From: Micrococcus terreus
Lineage (GTDB): Bacteria > Actinomycetota > Actinomycetes > Actinomycetales > Micrococcaceae
Length of the DNA stretch: 64,000 nucleotides
NCBI RefSeq assembly: GCF_900116905.1
Contig: NZ_FPCG01000008.1
Span: 111,684-175,683, forward strand
Direction of reading: 5' to 3'
Positions 63,676 through 64,000 of this stretch are shown one piece after another; the first letter of the stretch is position 1, and every line of letters begins with the position of its first letter. The position numbers were made by a program, and so were the translations under genes. A model generated the notes under the pieces. It saw nothing but the letters and a program-made list of their open reading frames with translations. It was not told the origin of the DNA and searched no databases.

Positions 63676-64000
63676 ATGCCGAAGGACATCTCGAAGGATC
63701 AGCCGACCACGCGTCGGTACAGCGCGGAGGAGAAAGCCGCAGCGGTGCGGATGGTGCGCACGCTGCGCGCCGAGCTAGGTACCACCCAGGGCACCGTGAA
63801 ACGAGTCGCCGAGCAACTGGGATATGGCACTGAATCGGTGCGGACCTGGGTCAAGCAGGCTGACATCGATGAGGGCCATACCCCGGGCGTCACCACCGAC
63901 GAGGCCGCGAGGGTGCTGGCTTTGGAGCAGGAGAATCGCGAGTTGCGCCGGGCCAACGAGATTCTCAAGAGGGCTGCTTCTTTCTTCGGGGCGGAGCTCG
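63676..64000 (+). mobile_element. IS3-family transposase OrfA (3' end outside window)
   Basis: At least 108 residues of the transposase A subunit, open at the window end. A helix-turn-helix lies near residues 15-62 (YSAEEKAAAVRMVR, KRVAEQLGYGTESVRTWVKQ), then ADIDEGHTPGVTTDEAARV and a leucine-zipper-like coiled coil ALEQENRELRRANEILKRA. This is the classic IS3 OrfA arrangement; OrfB with the DDE domain should follow. ATG 63676 is chosen as the first start with HTH following. The IS has landed just upstream of the HhH gene. Confidence 0.87.

Overview
The window is a high-GC actinobacterial chromosome segment. Markers are a mycothiol conjugate amidase, a WhiB regulator, and the DUF3499, DUF5719, DUF4245, DUF4307 and TIGR03089 families. 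The gene set and the many short overlaps suggest Micrococcales, probably a Micrococcaceae relative (Micrococcus/Kocuria/Nesterenkonia type); that placement is inference. Most of the window is ordinary core genome. The accessory parts are a low-GC glycosyltransferase island near 5.6-11.3 kb, an HNH-family gene broken by a one-base slip at 22.8-24.7 kb, and a mobile-DNA scar with an insertion sequence from 61.6 kb to the end.

Layout. 1-5.5 kb: 3'-truncated tatD on the minus strand, diverging from a moxR-DUF58-transglutaminase operon. 5.6-13.3 kb: two GT4 glycosyltransferases, a polytopic GT-C-like protein and a PglK-like ABC exporter, with a succinate-semialdehyde dehydrogenase among them. 13.3-22.5 kb: rsmI, a Pmt-type O-mannosyltransferase, an acyl-CoA synthetase, a DUF1461 protein, SpoIIM and RDD membrane proteins, and ahcY. 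22.8-38.3 kb: the HNH pseudogene, DUF3499, a degenerate zincin, DUF5719, a 1,134-residue GT2/membrane fusion, WhiB2, TIGR03089, GtrA, PurK-PurE, an LCP ligase and ManA. From memory this resembles the M. tuberculosis Rv3255c-Rv3277 neighbourhood. 38.4-60.9 kb: glpX, DUF4245, carbonic anhydrase, a two-component system facing an ABC transporter, fumC, a secreted Tat protein, a prepilin peptidase, GNAT and rhomboid, a candidate small RNA, phoH, a cis-prenyltransferase, a hemolysin III homolog, mca, DUF4307, greA, ilvA, an AI-2E family permease, an aldose epimerase and a Bax-inhibitor protein. This resembles Rv1080c-Rv1101c. 61-64 kb: a carboxymuconolactone-decarboxylase-like protein, a tRNA-end attachment remnant, a frameshifted small mobile-type gene, a GNAT gene, an HhH protein and the start of an IS3-type transposase.

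How genes work together. Envelope assembly dominates: cis-prenyl carrier synthesis, mannose supply (ManA), protein mannosylation (Pmt), GT-C and GT2 glycosyltransferases, a lipid-linked glycan flippase candidate, GtrA and an LCP ligase. PurK and PurE perform consecutive steps of purine synthesis, and AhcY clears the by-product of methylation.

Two observations stand out. First, at least fourteen genes have a TANNNT box 6 or 7 nt upstream of their start codon, mostly without a well-placed Shine-Dalgarno sequence, which suggests leaderless mRNAs and fixes several start codons. Second, a complete promoter-to-terminator unit of about 170 nt with several hairpins and a C6 loop lies between the convergent rhomboid and phoH genes and looks like an undescribed small RNA.
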